From positions 5,897,501-5,961,500 of the forward strand of contig OZ022498.1 of NCBI GenBank assembly GCA_963989385.1: a DNA stretch of 64,000 bases, in the 5' to 3' direction. The stretch's first letter is position 1, and the number at the start of each line of letters is the position of its first letter. The notes under the pieces were generated by a model. That model was not told where the DNA came from and searched no databases. It worked only from the letters and a program-made list of their open reading frames with translations. This document shows positions 58,901 to 63,654 of the stretch, piece by piece. Source of the stretch: Ctena decussata. Taxonomy: Eukaryota > Mollusca > Bivalvia > Lucinida > Lucinidae. Both the position numbers and the translations under genes were made by a program.

Positions 58901-61900
58901 GGTAGAGACTTTATTTTGTGGCCACAGATTTCTTATGGTTCATACTTAATATGTGCGTACAGAAAAGGCTGTGATCTTGCCTTTTTATACCTTTCTTGAG
59001 AGAAAATTCCATGGATTGTCAAGAATAGTCACCAATTCATTTTTATTCACACAGGATTCGTACATGCTTCTGATTCGTAATTGATTCTTAACATTTGCGC
59101 AGAAGCATTTCCAAACAGATTCTTGTAATTTGTACTGAATTCTTGGCAATATTTGTGCGATTCCAGCCGAATCAAGTAGAATCCCATGAAAATTAGTATT
59201 AAATACTATCGCACCTGTATCGTAACTGAATCGTAGAGCGTCACGAATTGGCCAGAAAATTTACAATTCTTCAAATGCTGAAATTTATCAGTTCGTGGTG
59301 ATTCGTGGTCTGTGTGGAATAGGGGCATTACTGGGGGAAAACTGTTTTGTATTATTGTCCATGCCTTTTGATTGGCTAAATTTGCAATGTAATGATGAAT
59401 CAATTCGCATCTTCAGATGTTCGGCCAAACTACAATTTTCGGAGCGAAAATCACACCAGACATTCGGTCCCGGTTTCTAGGAATTTTCAACGGACCCGAG
59501 ACAATTTTACTGGACATGTCCAGGGGTCCGAAGGACTTTCATGAAGACTGTATGTTTAAAGGAGTAATATGGAAAATTATCCCTAAATTATCTCTATTAC
59601 CTATTACCCCTTCTTCTCTGAAACACTGAGACTTCTGTCATTATGTATCTAAGCCTTACCTCCTCTATTTTTTCATACTCTTCATACACCCTCTGATGTT
59701 CCTCTGGATTATAACCATTCCATCTATCTCGTTTACCTTCATAGTCAAACGACAAGTTTTTCTGTATGTGTTCATCTGGGGCAAAATTATCACCAGTGTA
59801 TTTGGCACCTACTTTTCTTGGACGCTGAAAAATTAAGTTTATATTTATCGCTAACAAGATGTATGGAAACACATTTAGGGGACTTACTCTGCCATTTTTA
59901 AATTTTTTCACCCTCCCCAATGTGAGTCAACTCTGATGTGAAAAAAAATTGCTACCCTAGCACTGGGTTTGGCAGATGTGGATTTTTAGTAACTGAGGCC
60001 GAATTTTATGGTTCATTTTTGGTGTAGCCCCAAAGAAGTCAATACACGCAGCATTTTGACACAAAGTTGGTCAAAATCTGTTCAGTGGTTCATCAGATAT
60101 TGTCAGTTTCATATTTTTGCTATTTTTAGTAACTGTGGATGTTGGCCATTTGCATAAATTATAATGTCTGTGTACAGATGGCTCTGATCTAATTTGGTCA
60201 AATTCCTTGCAGGGTCCTTTAGATTTTCTTGTTTTATGTTTTGCTATTTTAGTGACAGCAACCATCTTGGGCAGTCCATTTTTGTTTGAGTCTGACAGAG
60301 CTCCAGGTTAAATTCTGTGTTAAGACTGATTGAACACACGGTGTCATTCAAGAGAAGGAGAAAAATGTGTCTCATAGCCAAACAAGTACCACAGTCTTAC
60401 AAATTATAAAGTGTGCAAAGCTGTAATACCTCAAGACAATCTTTTTTCTTGTGTGTCATGGCCCCACAATTTTCACAAGCTCCTTTACGATACTTTGTTG
60501 CGACAGGACCCTGAAAATAGAAATCAGGACTTTTTATGTGAGCAATACTCTAAATAGAGCAAACATAATGGTCACCCCTGAAAGATTTGATGAATGCTAG
60601 TAATGATACAATTAATGCCAGTCCATTTTCAGAACAATCTTATATGCCATTTATTGCCAAAAAATGTGAGGAGCTTTTGCATTGCAAAAGCTCCTCACAA
60701 TTTGTGGGCAGAAAATATTAGCCCAGTCAATTTTGTGTACTAGAAGACTTAACAAATCCTCCAGTTACTACTTCATTAAGTTAACAATGCTTTGAACAAC
60801 TGCACTCTGATATTGACTGTATCAAGACTGGTGCAAATAAGAGTTGTAAAGGAACACATTACATGACTTCCTGTTTATTTATCTGGAGGGTTAAGACATT
60901 CAGAAAGAGATTCTCATGAAATTTCATTTTCTCGTGAAATTCTGCTGACACAAATGGGGTTTTCTCTCCCAAAACAATCCCAAAAATCTAAACTGGTCAA
61001 ATTAAGTTAAGCCCCAGCCGAAAATTTCCCATAGACTTAATGCAAAAACTTCCATGTTTGTTTTATCATAACTTTTTACTGAATAAAGATTTTTGCATAA
61101 AATTTTCAGCGAAGTAGCAACAATGTGTCTTCTTAAGATATGCTAGGTTTCACTTATATTGATAAATTTTCTGTAGAGCTTGACACATTTCAGTAAATGT
61201 CCCGTTTCATTCCATATCATTCCTATAGTAAAATTGGCAAAATTATTGGTACCCTTGGAACATTTAGCACATATCGAAAGGCAATCGGTATTTTCAATTG
61301 AAACTTTGTGTAATTACACCTAAGATACTGTTGTCTTATTTGAGTTGAGTTGGAGTGTTCAGTTGTTTTAGACATTTTTGAAATAAACAACTAAACATTG
61401 GAAATTTAACATTATGCCTATGGAAAAAACTCACATGGGGCTTAACTTATTTTGACCAGTTTAGATATATCTTTTAAGATGTTTGTAATTGTTTTCGAAG
61501 GGAAAAATCTCTGTCATATAACTGAAGAAAATGAGGTACTTCCAAGGGCTATTTTCAATTTTGCCATCCTTCTCAAAGTGGGTTAACTCTTAATTAGGCA
61601 AGAATTTACTCCCCTTGGAGCTAATTCTTACCTTTTAAAATACACCAATTTTCAGAAGAGCTCTTTTGTCCAGGGTAGCAAACAGGAAATCACAAAGATT
61701 GTTTTTCTTTGTAAAAATGGCAGAAAAATATACAGGTGAGCCCATACACCTAAATATATCCTTTCAGGGTATCTGGACACAGGCTATCTAAACTTGCATT
61801 CGCCCATCACATGAAAAGGTTCACAGAATGCCAACATGACTGCCATATATAGCTCTGCCTGTACTTTCATACTGACAGATTATCAATTTTATGATAATAA

Positions 61901-63254
61901 CTGACAAAACTTCTGTTTCTAAGCAATTCAGTGACTGCCGAGCAACATATGTTACCTCCTTGACTCCTTTCTTAAACCATTCATTTCTGTCATACTGTTT
62001 CTGTTTCTCTGGCTGGGGTCTCTGATGTTTCAATGTTGCTGCTGTTTCTCCATAGTACCAAGGTACTTGCATAATATACTGGGGGATGTGTGGATTAATG
62101 TCCCTGTAATACACAAAGAGTACCATATACCAAAATGACCCTAAAATTTCGGACACCCGAAAAGCTGACAATTATTTTTCGAAAATTCTTAGAAAGTTGA
62201 TTTTACACACATTAATGCATCCAAATGATGCTTATTGAATGGCAAATGTTGTAGACCCTGATCAAACTGCTCCTTTAGGAGCAGTTTGATCTGTGTCTAC
62301 AATGTTTGCTCAGACCTGTCTGTCCGAATATTTAGGGTCATTATGGTAATTCTAGGTATTGAGACAGATAGTTTGAGCAAACAGTGTAGACCCAGATTAG
62401 ACTGCTCCTACAGAAGCAGTCTGATCAGGGCCTACACTGTTTGCCATTCCACATGCATCTTTCGGATGCATTACTGCATCGTAAATCCAAAGTGTTCCAT
62501 TCTCAGGAAAAATACAATTATTTTTATCTTAAATATAAAGTCGCCATTTGATGAATTAATGAATTAAGGCTTGAAAGTATGACAGGGTGTTGATTATAGT
62601 CAAAGCAGGTAAAAGGCACATTTTCTATATGCTCTACCCCAGTCTGATGAAGTTTGAAAAATCTAAGATTTGTAGACGCTGAAATACAAGACCAGGCTTG
62701 AAAAGAAGACATGATGTCAATTTTCATGAAAGGAGACTGTAGCTGACTGTGACACAATATTGTGTGTTTGTTGCATTCACTGACCAAGTTATAAAAGGAA
62801 CAGGATTACAGTTGCCCTAAAATGCAGTATGTTTTTACACCAAAAACGGTGAAAGACTAACAGGGGCCCAGTTGCTCATGGCTCCTAAATTCTGGGCTGG
62901 GCCCCTGAACTTTTGGAAAAAATGCCCATACCCCTGATATTGTATATTGAATTTTGGCAGCCTGGGCCCCTAAATAAAAAATGTCAGTCTGTATCCCTGC
63001 AGAAATGCAGAAAGATTATCACAAAATTATCCTCAAAACCCAACTTTATCAGAGCACATTCATCTAACAGAATACGGTACTTACTTTCCCTCTTCATCTT
63101 GCATAGCAGGGGCAGTTCCCGCTTTCCTCATCTCTTCGAGCTCCTTCATCTTCCTCCAATCCTCCCGCGAAGTCTTCTTTGGTTCATCTGAACCCTCTTC
63201 TGATTTCACCTGCTTCGCCACCACAGATGGTGGCAAGTTCATAGTGAAGGACAT
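33130..63254 (-). CDS. SLU7: SLU7 pre-mRNA splicing factor, complete gene, 14 coding exons
   Basis: SLU7 acts in the nucleus in the second catalytic step of splicing, helping the spliceosome choose and use the 3' splice site (family knowledge). All 14 coding exons were placed by homology and by GT-AG borders. The phases close and the sum is 1740 bases, 579 residues plus stop, close to the 586 of human SLU7. Visible features: the N-terminal [14 protein letters not shown] stretch (about residues 28-41), the conserved [10 protein letters not shown] segment, a CCHC zinc knuckle (C118, C121, H126, C131), the [13 protein letters not shown] block (residues 164-176), the [18 protein letters not shown] block, [15 protein letters not shown] and SYCTG, a lysine-rich then serine/acidic tail (about 480-520), and the C-terminal [10 protein letters not shown] motif. 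Introns range from about 600 bp to 9.2 kb and are full of repeats. Exon 7 is partly duplicated in tandem in intron 7. Confidence 0.97.
33673..33884. mobile_element. Hairpin MITE, GATAAGAAGGGGTAACAGGG family
   Basis: GATAAGAAGGGGTAACAGGG at the left, CCCTGTTATCCCTTCTTATC at the right; core AGAACCGTCTCGTCTCAGCG with AGACGGTTCT. In SLU7 intron 14. Confidence 0.8.
33903..34058 (-). CDS. SLU7: SLU7 exon 14, lysine- and serine-rich tail (residues 471-522)
   Basis: Acceptor TATGACTACAG|GAACATC; encodes EHQEKMQGG, two lysine runs (8 and 6 residues) around NRH, then [20 protein letters not shown]. Donor CTAAAG|GTTTGTT, phase 0. The acceptor and first codons are duplicated 61 bp upstream. Confidence 0.94.
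34043..34164 (-). repeat. 61-bp tandem duplication spanning the SLU7 exon 14 acceptor
   Basis: Two units 61 bases apart share CTTCTCxTGATGTTCCTGTA and the following GTCATAAAAATAACCC. On the minus strand each unit carries GACTACAG followed by GAACATCA, so a complete second 3' splice site and the first five codons of exon 14 stand upstream of the real one. Confidence 0.85.
34355..34592. mobile_element. TGAGCCGCGACA hairpin MITE, copy 6
   Basis: The left end is eroded (TGAGCTGCGTAATGACACAA); the right GTAGTACTGCGGCTCA is partly conserved. The flanks carry a 36-bp direct repeat with GATGTTGCATTA. Confidence 0.75.
34692..34961 (+). mobile_element. tRNA-derived SINE (family 1), copy 4
   Basis: Head GGGCCGCGTAGCGCAATCTG, B-box GGTTCGATACC, full body and tail AAGCAACAAATCAATCAAT. 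A perfect 12-bp target duplication ATTTCATGAACA flanks it (34680-34691 and 34962-34973). In SLU7 intron 13, antisense to the gene. Confidence 0.9.
35107..35165. repeat. Hairpin, GTAGATCCxGATG type
   Basis: GTAGATCCAGATGGGGTGGC pairs with CCCCTCATCCGGATCTAC around CTCATCATGAG. Related in layout to the 48595 and 62374 hairpins. Confidence 0.65.
35284..35405. mobile_element. Hairpin MITE, AGGAGCAAATTC family
   Basis: Core AGAATCTGCTTCCTCAGGAG with CAAATTCT; the arm TTAAGAGTTGACTCC is retained. Confidence 0.5.
35533..35598 (-). CDS. SLU7: SLU7 exon 13 (residues 449-470)
   Basis: Acceptor TTTCACTTTACAG|AGGAGT; encodes [20 protein letters not shown] and LE. Donor CTTGAG|GTATTT, phase 0. The sequence is variable in the family; frame and splice signals support it. 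Confidence 0.88.
35879..36190. mobile_element. Diverged MITE, GGGCCCAGTTG family
   Basis: GGGCTCAGCTGCTCAAAGCA, then ATGTGAGGAGCTTTTGCAAT, which are landmarks of the 29918 family. The right end is unclear. Confidence 0.35.
36255..36445. mobile_element. Hairpin MITE, GATAAGAAGGGGTAACAGGG family
   Basis: AGAGCTCCAGATAAGAAGGG at the left; core TTAGAACTGTCTCAGTGAGA with CAGTTCTAA. The right end is degenerate near SLU7 exon 12. Confidence 0.7.
36481..36591 (-). CDS. SLU7: SLU7 exon 12 (residues 412-448)
   Basis: Acceptor CTCTTTGAACAG|AGTGTC; encodes [17 protein letters not shown] and ESYCTGQAG. Donor ACAGAG|GTAAGAAT, phase 0. Confidence 0.96.
36858..37010. mobile_element. Mariner-like MITE with TACCRTAATGACCC ends
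   Basis: TACCGTAATGACCCTAAATA at left; complement TTTAGGGTCATTATGGTA at right, in a TA context. The next bases TTTGGACA / TGTCCAAA also pair. 153 bp, no ORF. A second copy lies at 62128. Class inferred from ends and TA target. Confidence 0.65.
37259..37363 (-). CDS. SLU7: SLU7 exon 11 (residues 377-411)
   Basis: Acceptor ATCATGTAAACAG|GAGGAC; encodes [20 protein letters not shown] and [13 protein letters not shown]. Donor CATACA|GTAAGTAT, phase 0. A hairpin MITE edge lies 27 bases upstream of the acceptor. Confidence 0.96.
37391..37630. mobile_element. TGAGCCGCGACA hairpin MITE, copy 7
   Basis: GACATGACAAAACCAACAAA at left, GGTTTCCGCTTGTTGCGGCT at right; inner arms intact. It ends 27 bases upstream (gene sense) of the SLU7 exon 11 acceptor. 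Confidence 0.8.
37892..38896 (+). mobile_element. CGCGGAATGCGGTG tandem-repeat/hairpin element, copy 1
   Basis: Starts ACAAGAATTCCGCGGAATGC then GGTGTCTCGCCTG. About five tandem units of 155-162 bp follow (AAAGTCAGTCAACCGT, ATGGCTCTAGGCCTTATAG). The end is a GACGACGCCACCGCCGAC tract and the hairpin TCTCGCCTCTGCTTCGCAGG, closing CGAGAC. The 5' CTCGCCTG is complementary to the 3' CAGGCGAG. Confidence 0.8.
39027..40378 (+). mobile_element. CGCGGAATGCGGTG tandem-repeat/hairpin element, copy 2
   Basis: Same start and 3' hairpin as the 37892 copy, with about seven tandem units. A foreign or rearranged stretch lies at about 39222-39405 (repeats of GCCTGAAAT). The units at 39690-40270 are the most alike. 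Confidence 0.8.
40691..41897 (+). mobile_element. AGCTCGCCTGA tandem-repeat/hairpin element
   Basis: 5' end ACAAGAGCTGTCGCCTGACA then AGCTCGCCTGAA. About four tandem units of about 165-180 bp follow (CCATGACCTTGACATCAAGG, ATCTAACTACAGTGCAA). Next come a GACGCGGACGCTGAC tract and the hairpin CCTGAACTTTCGTTCAGG within AGCTC...GAGCT. Contains poly-TG/poly-G at 40914-40968 and G-runs near 41474. Confidence 0.8.
40914..40968. repeat. (TG)n followed by poly-G
   Basis: About 16 TG units then G4, A, G-run of about 17. The G-run could form a G-quadruplex. Confidence 0.9.
43079..43398 (+). mobile_element. Decayed tandem-repeat/hairpin element (44.5-46.5 kb family)
   Basis: Units starting AGAGCAGGAATTTTCATTCT and AGCAAGAATTGTCATTCAT; end CCAAGCTCATCTCTTTATCC then CCTGAACC...AAGGGATTAAAAT. 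This is a degenerate form of the CCCCCGAACC...GGGGGAT end at 45500. Confidence 0.6.
43832..43973 (+). mobile_element. CGCGGAAxGCGGTG element, minimal copy without tandem repeats
   Basis: ACAAGAATTCCGCGGAAAGC then GGTGGCTCGCCTG, part of one unit (GACCTAAACGCGAGACATCG), the GCCGCCGCCGACGAC tract and hairpin GTCTTGCCTCTGCTACGCAG closing GCAAGAC. Both stem strands differ from the other copies yet still pair. Confidence 0.8.
44323..44357. repeat. Poly-T / poly-G low-complexity run
   Basis: A T-run of about 14 followed by ATG and a G-run of about 17. Confidence 0.9.
44521..46475 (+). mobile_element. AGCAAGAGTTGTCAT tandem-repeat/hairpin element, largely duplicated
   Basis: Tandem units of 146-167 bp (AGCAAGAGTTGTCATTCTTG, GACCTGTTCTACATATCTGT, GGTATTCAAGTTATAGAGCG) start at 44521, 44667, 44823, 44979, 45146 and 45302. 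Then come a GGAC/GGACAGAC tract (45420-45480) and a terminal hairpin TATCCCCCGAACC...GGTCGGGGGATA. The whole of 44588-45531 is repeated at 45536-46475. The terminal tract gives long spurious open frames on both strands. Confidence 0.8.
45536..46475 (+). repeat. Near-identical direct duplicate of 44588-45531
   Basis: From TGAAATTATTTCAAAAGGTA onward the two segments agree base for base as far as I could follow. The offset falls from 948 to 944 through loss of one GGAC unit in the terminal tract. Five bases (CCACT-like) separate them. Confidence 0.9.
46568..46764 (-). CDS. SLU7: SLU7 exon 10 (residues 311-376)
   Basis: Acceptor GTTTATTTCAG|TGTTTGCC; encodes [36 protein letters not shown] and [19 protein letters not shown]. 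Donor CAGACT|GTAAGTGC, phase 0. Intron 10, the 9.2-kb one, follows. Confidence 0.96.
46829..47012. mobile_element. Hairpin MITE, AGGAGCAAATTC family
   Basis: Core AGAATTTGCTCCCTAAAGGA with GCAAATTCT; the right end AGGTGCACAATACACCTT is the family terminus. In SLU7 intron 9. Confidence 0.7.
47652..47719 (-). CDS. SLU7: SLU7 exon 9 (residues 288-311)
   Basis: Acceptor GTCTATTTCAG|GACTGG; encodes [20 protein letters not shown] followed by KQ. Donor AGCAGA|GTAAGATT, phase 1. Confidence 0.95.
48196..48290. repeat. 95-bp near-perfect hairpin
   Basis: AATCTTACACTCATGGTC pairs with GACCACTTGTGTAAGATT. ATGAAATTTATGAAACAAGC is exactly mirrored around CCAAAGG. In SLU7 intron 8, about 80 bp upstream (gene sense) of exon 8. 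Confidence 0.8.
48376..48473 (-). CDS. SLU7: SLU7 exon 8 (residues 256-288)
   Basis: Acceptor CTTTTATAG|TATTTGTTC; encodes [20 protein letters not shown] and NNPYQNSGK. Donor TCAGA|GTAAGCTT, phase 2. It joins exon 7 in frame (TAK|YLF), as in other SLU7 proteins. Confidence 0.95.
48595..48667. repeat. Hairpin, GCAAACAGTG type
   Basis: GCAAACAGTGAAAATCC pairs with GGATTTTCACTGTTTGC. GAGACGGCTC pairs with GAGCCGTCTC in the core. Confidence 0.75.
49157..50456 (-). repeat. Tandem array of nine partial SLU7 exon 7 copies
   Basis: Each unit of about 114 bp holds, on the minus strand, [20 protein letters not shown] and [12 protein letters not shown], then the intron start GTTGGTATAGTTATTA. Approximate copies from low to high coordinate: 49157-49250, 49251-49642 (SINE inside), 49643-49755, 49756-49864, 49865-49978, 49979-50092, 50093-50208, 50228-50340, 50341-50456. 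The acidic first ten codons and the 3' splice site of the true exon are missing from all. Most keep AAG|GTTGG; the 50093 copy has AAGATTGG and the 50228 copy AATGTTGG. (TAA)n tracts follow two copies. Adjacent copies stay open in one frame in several places. Confidence 0.93.
49328..49593 (-). mobile_element. tRNA-derived SINE (family 1), copy 5, inside an exon 7 copy
   Basis: Same head, body and 3' end as the other four copies. The target duplication GTAACAAACTTTT (49315-49327) and GTAACCAACTTTT (49594-49606) lies within the exon-derived sequence and matches 12 of 13. The insertion therefore came after the array formed. Confidence 0.92.
50474..51506 (+). mobile_element. TATACCCCCGGC tandem-repeat/hairpin element
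   Basis: 5' AGAGCAAGTGAGCAGGGGCT then TATACCCCCGGC. About four tandem units follow (GTGACCTTGACCTTA, GCAGCAGCATCCAGATGATG, CTTAACACAAAACTTTAACG). The end is ACGGACGGAAAGACGGACG and hairpin TATACCCC...GGGGTATA around CATACTTCGTATG. The 5' box is complementary to the 3' GCCGGGGGTATA. Inserted between the functional SLU7 exon 7 and its copies. Confidence 0.8.
51518..51643 (-). CDS. SLU7: SLU7 coding exon 6 in this count, called exon 7 in the text (residues 214-255)
   Basis: If the putative 5'-UTR exon is counted this is exon 7, the name used throughout. Acceptor GTGTTTTGCAG|AAGAAAG; encodes [20 protein letters not shown] and then [20 protein letters not shown], ending AK. Donor GCAAAG|GTTGGTG, weaker than the other donors of the gene, phase 0. 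Only this copy has the acidic start and the 3' splice site; nine degenerate partial copies follow downstream. A tandem-repeat element ends about 11-14 bases past the donor. Confidence 0.95.
51677..51832. mobile_element. TGAGCCGCGACA hairpin MITE, fragment
   Basis: AAGCCGCAAAACCAACAAAG to GACTCTGATCAGTCTGGGCA; the right end is missing. It lies 33 bases upstream (gene sense) of the SLU7 exon 7 acceptor. Confidence 0.75.
51991..52228. mobile_element. TGAGCCGCGACA hairpin MITE, copy 8 (near consensus)
   Basis: TGAGCCGCGACACGAGAAAA to TTTTGTCGTGTCGCGGCTCA, with both inner arms (CAGATCAGCCTGGGCATCCG, GCTGCCCAGGCTGATCTGAG) intact. The best reference copy here. Confidence 0.9.
52499..55175. mobile_element. 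TGAGCCGCGACA hairpin MITE, copy 9, split by a 2.4-kb element
   Basis: The left part 52499-52663 runs to GGTGGATGCCCT; the right part resumes at 55111 with CCCTGGCAATCTGAGTC and ends GTTGTGTCGAGGCTCA. Joining them (less one CCCT) matches the layout of other copies. Confidence 0.85.
52664..55110. mobile_element. Long-TIR DNA element (CMC/Chapaev-like ends), 2447 bp
   Basis: Ends CACGGGTGGTAAAGTTTCAA and complement TTGAAACTTTACCACCCGTG. The inverted arms are about 715 bp (52664 to about 53378, and about 54396 to 55110) with small differences. A 4-bp target duplication CCCT (52660-52663 and 55111-55114) lies within a MITE. A CAC start and 4-bp duplication fit the Chapaev branch of the CMC superfamily; this is inference. 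The centre (53379-54395) has no recognised transposase; a 78-codon frame at 53829 is unassigned. Twin open frames in the two arms are copies of the same sequence. Confidence 0.75.
55269..55375. mobile_element. MITE fragment, GAGCAAACAGTG family
   Basis: GGGTCTGAGCAAACAGTGCA and AGATCAGACTGCTCCTAAAT, then AATTATGGTAATT at the right. A diverged relative of the 62128/62374 repeats, near SLU7 exon 5. Confidence 0.4.
55428..55502 (-). CDS. SLU7: SLU7 coding exon 5 (residues 189-213)
   Basis: Acceptor TTTTTATGCAG|GCCAAAAG; encodes a charged linker, [20 protein letters not shown], matching the variable region of the family. Donor AAGAAA|GTAAGTG, phase 0. Confidence 0.9.
55724..56745 (+). mobile_element. 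GCCGGGCCCGTTGG tandem-repeat/hairpin element
   Basis: 5' TGATGGCCGCAGCCTGCATG then GCCGGGCCCGTTGGCGC. About five tandem units of about 145 bp follow (TACTTTTTCGTGAAAGTAGG, CACTGATGAAGTTTCAATGT, AGATATGGGGCTGCAGACAA). Then come a GACAGACCGACAGATGGATG tract and 3' end GTCTGGCTGACCGCAAGCGG then GCTTGACAAC. Same plan as the other elements in SLU7 introns, different sequence. Confidence 0.7.
57175..58151 (+). mobile_element. GTTGTCAGAAGACAAC tandem-repeat/hairpin element
   Basis: 5' ACAAGAGTTGTCAGAAGACA then AAAGCCCGCCTTACAGG. Diverged units of about 110-170 bp follow (AAGTATCATGGCTCTAACC). The end is a GACACGGACGCAAACGAGGA tract, TGCCGGGGGTATAGC and hairpin CTCCTTTGCTTCGCAAAGG, closing CGTGCTAACC. 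Confidence 0.7.
58448..59327. mobile_element. PIF/Harbinger-like MITE with TTA target duplication
   Basis: TGCCTTATTCCACACAGACC at left; complement GGTCTGTGTGGAATAGGGGCA at right, where the first 20 bases pair apart from small changes. TTA stands on both sides. The inverted arms extend inward as GAATCACCATAAACTGATAA. 880 bp, no transposase. Class inferred from TTA and end layout. In SLU7 intron 5. Confidence 0.7.
59530..59632. mobile_element. MITE fragment, GATAAGAAGGGGTAACAGGG family
   Basis: The right half only: TTTAAAGGAGTAATATGGAA, ATTATCCCTAAATTATC, TTACCCCTTCTTCTCTG. It ends 28 bases from the SLU7 exon 4 donor. Confidence 0.55.
59660..59824 (-). CDS. SLU7: SLU7 coding exon 4 (residues 134-188)
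   Basis: Acceptor AATTTTTCAG|CGTCCAAG; encodes [19 protein letters not shown] and [18 protein letters not shown], the most conserved block of the family. Donor GAGGAG|GTAAGG, phase 0. Confidence 0.96.
59660..59824 (-). other. SLU7: Conserved [13 protein letters not shown] block within SLU7
   Basis: This stretch of the exon (residues about 160-176) is nearly invariant in SLU7 proteins and is a convenient anchor for confirming orthology. Confidence 0.8.
60430..60510 (-). CDS. SLU7: SLU7 coding exon 3, zinc knuckle (residues 107-133)
   Basis: Acceptor CTATTTTCAG|GGTCCTG; the 27 codons include [20 protein letters not shown], a CCHC zinc knuckle (C-x2-C-x4-H-x4-C). Donor CTTGAG|GTATTA, phase 0. 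In the family this knuckle is linked to 3' splice-site choice and nuclear retention. Confidence 0.96.
60580..60830. mobile_element. Hairpin MITE, GGGCCCAGTTG family, eroded
   Basis: Core palindrome GTGAGGAGCTTTTGCATTGC with its complement GCAAAAGCTCCTCAC; then AGAAGACTTAACAAATCCTC and TTAACAATGCTTTGAACAAC as in the 29918 copy. Confidence 0.55.
60831..61534. other. SLU7 intron sequence without recognised repeat
   Basis: An imperfect inverted pair, AAACTGGTCAAATTAAGTTA near 60990 and TTAACTTATTTTGACCAGTT near 61442, bounds about 470 bp of AT-rich sequence, perhaps an old MITE. Nothing coding. Confidence 0.4.
61535..61760. mobile_element. Hairpin MITE, AGGAGCAAATTC family
   Basis: Core AGAATTTACTCCCCTTGGAG with CTAATTCTTACC; right end ACAGGTGAGCCCATACACCT. 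In SLU7 intron 3. Confidence 0.65.
61956..62103 (-). CDS. SLU7: SLU7 coding exon 2 (residues 57-106)
   Basis: Acceptor TGTATTACAG|GGACATTAAT; encodes [18 protein letters not shown] and [14 protein letters not shown], ending GVKE. Donor AAGGAG|GTAACA, phase 0. A mariner-like MITE ends 24 bases upstream of the acceptor. Confidence 0.95.
62128..62348. mobile_element. Mariner-like MITE with TACCRTAATGACCC ends, copy 2
   Basis: TACCAAAATGACCCTAAAAT at left; ATATTTAGGGTCATTATGGTA at right pairs with it over its last 18 bases, followed inward by TCGGACA / TGTCCGA. The core hairpin is AAACTGCTCCTTTAGGAGCA with GTTT. It ends 24 bases from the SLU7 exon 2 acceptor. Confidence 0.7.
62374..62444. repeat. 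Hairpin, GCAAACAGTG type
   Basis: GCAAACAGTGTAGACCC pairs with GGCCTACACTGTTTGC. AGACTGCTCCT / AGAAGCAGTCT forms the core. Confidence 0.75.
63085..63254 (-). CDS. SLU7: SLU7 coding exon 1 (residues 1-57)
   Basis: Starts ATGTCCTTCACTATG in the context AAGCAAG-ATG; encodes [16 protein letters not shown] and then [19 protein letters not shown], which fixes the family. Donor GGGAAA|GTAAGTACC, phase 2. A second ATG at codon 5 is possible as a start. Confidence 0.95.
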
Positions 63255-63423
63255 CTTGCTTCTTTTGCGTTCTCCCTTCCTAAGTGGCCTCCCTTCCTAA
63301 GTGGCCTCCCTTTTTTTCCCTGATACTCCTTAGTGCTCTCCCTTCCTAAGTGGTCTCTCTTTCTTTCTTTCTTCCCTGATGCTCTACATTACCTCCTCAC
63401 ATTTATGTACTACAGTCTGATCC
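63255..63423 (-). other. SLU7: SLU7 probable 5' UTR with upstream splice acceptor
   Basis: TTTTCTGTTTTCAG lies directly upstream of 63423 on the minus strand, a good 3' splice site. The leader that follows contains three to four copies of CCACTTAGGAAGGGAG, and a stop codon stands in it before the ATG. The non-coding first exon is not certain; a donor-like CAACAGGTGATT at about 63872 is one candidate. Confidence 0.5.
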
Positions 63424-63453
63424 CTGAAAACAGAAAATCAACAGCACTGAACC

Positions 63454-63654
63454 AGAGCTCCAGATAAGAAGGGGTAACAGGGATAATTCAGAGATAATTT
63501 TTCTTATTCCTCATCGAAAACATACATTGTGACCCCTCATTAGAACCGTCTGGTGAGACGGTTCTAATGAGGGATCACAATGTATGTTTTAATGGAAAAG
63601 TAAGGAAGATTATCCCTAAATTATCCCTGTTACCCTTTTTTTACCTGGAGCTCT
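63454..63654. mobile_element. Hairpin MITE, GATAAGAAGGGGTAACAGGG family (near complete)
   Basis: AGAGCTCCAGATAAGAAGGG at left, complement TTTTTTTACCTGGAGCTCT at right. Core TTAGAACCGTCTGGTGAGAC with GGTTCTAA. It lies 30 bases upstream of the presumed SLU7 5'-UTR acceptor. Confidence 0.8.
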
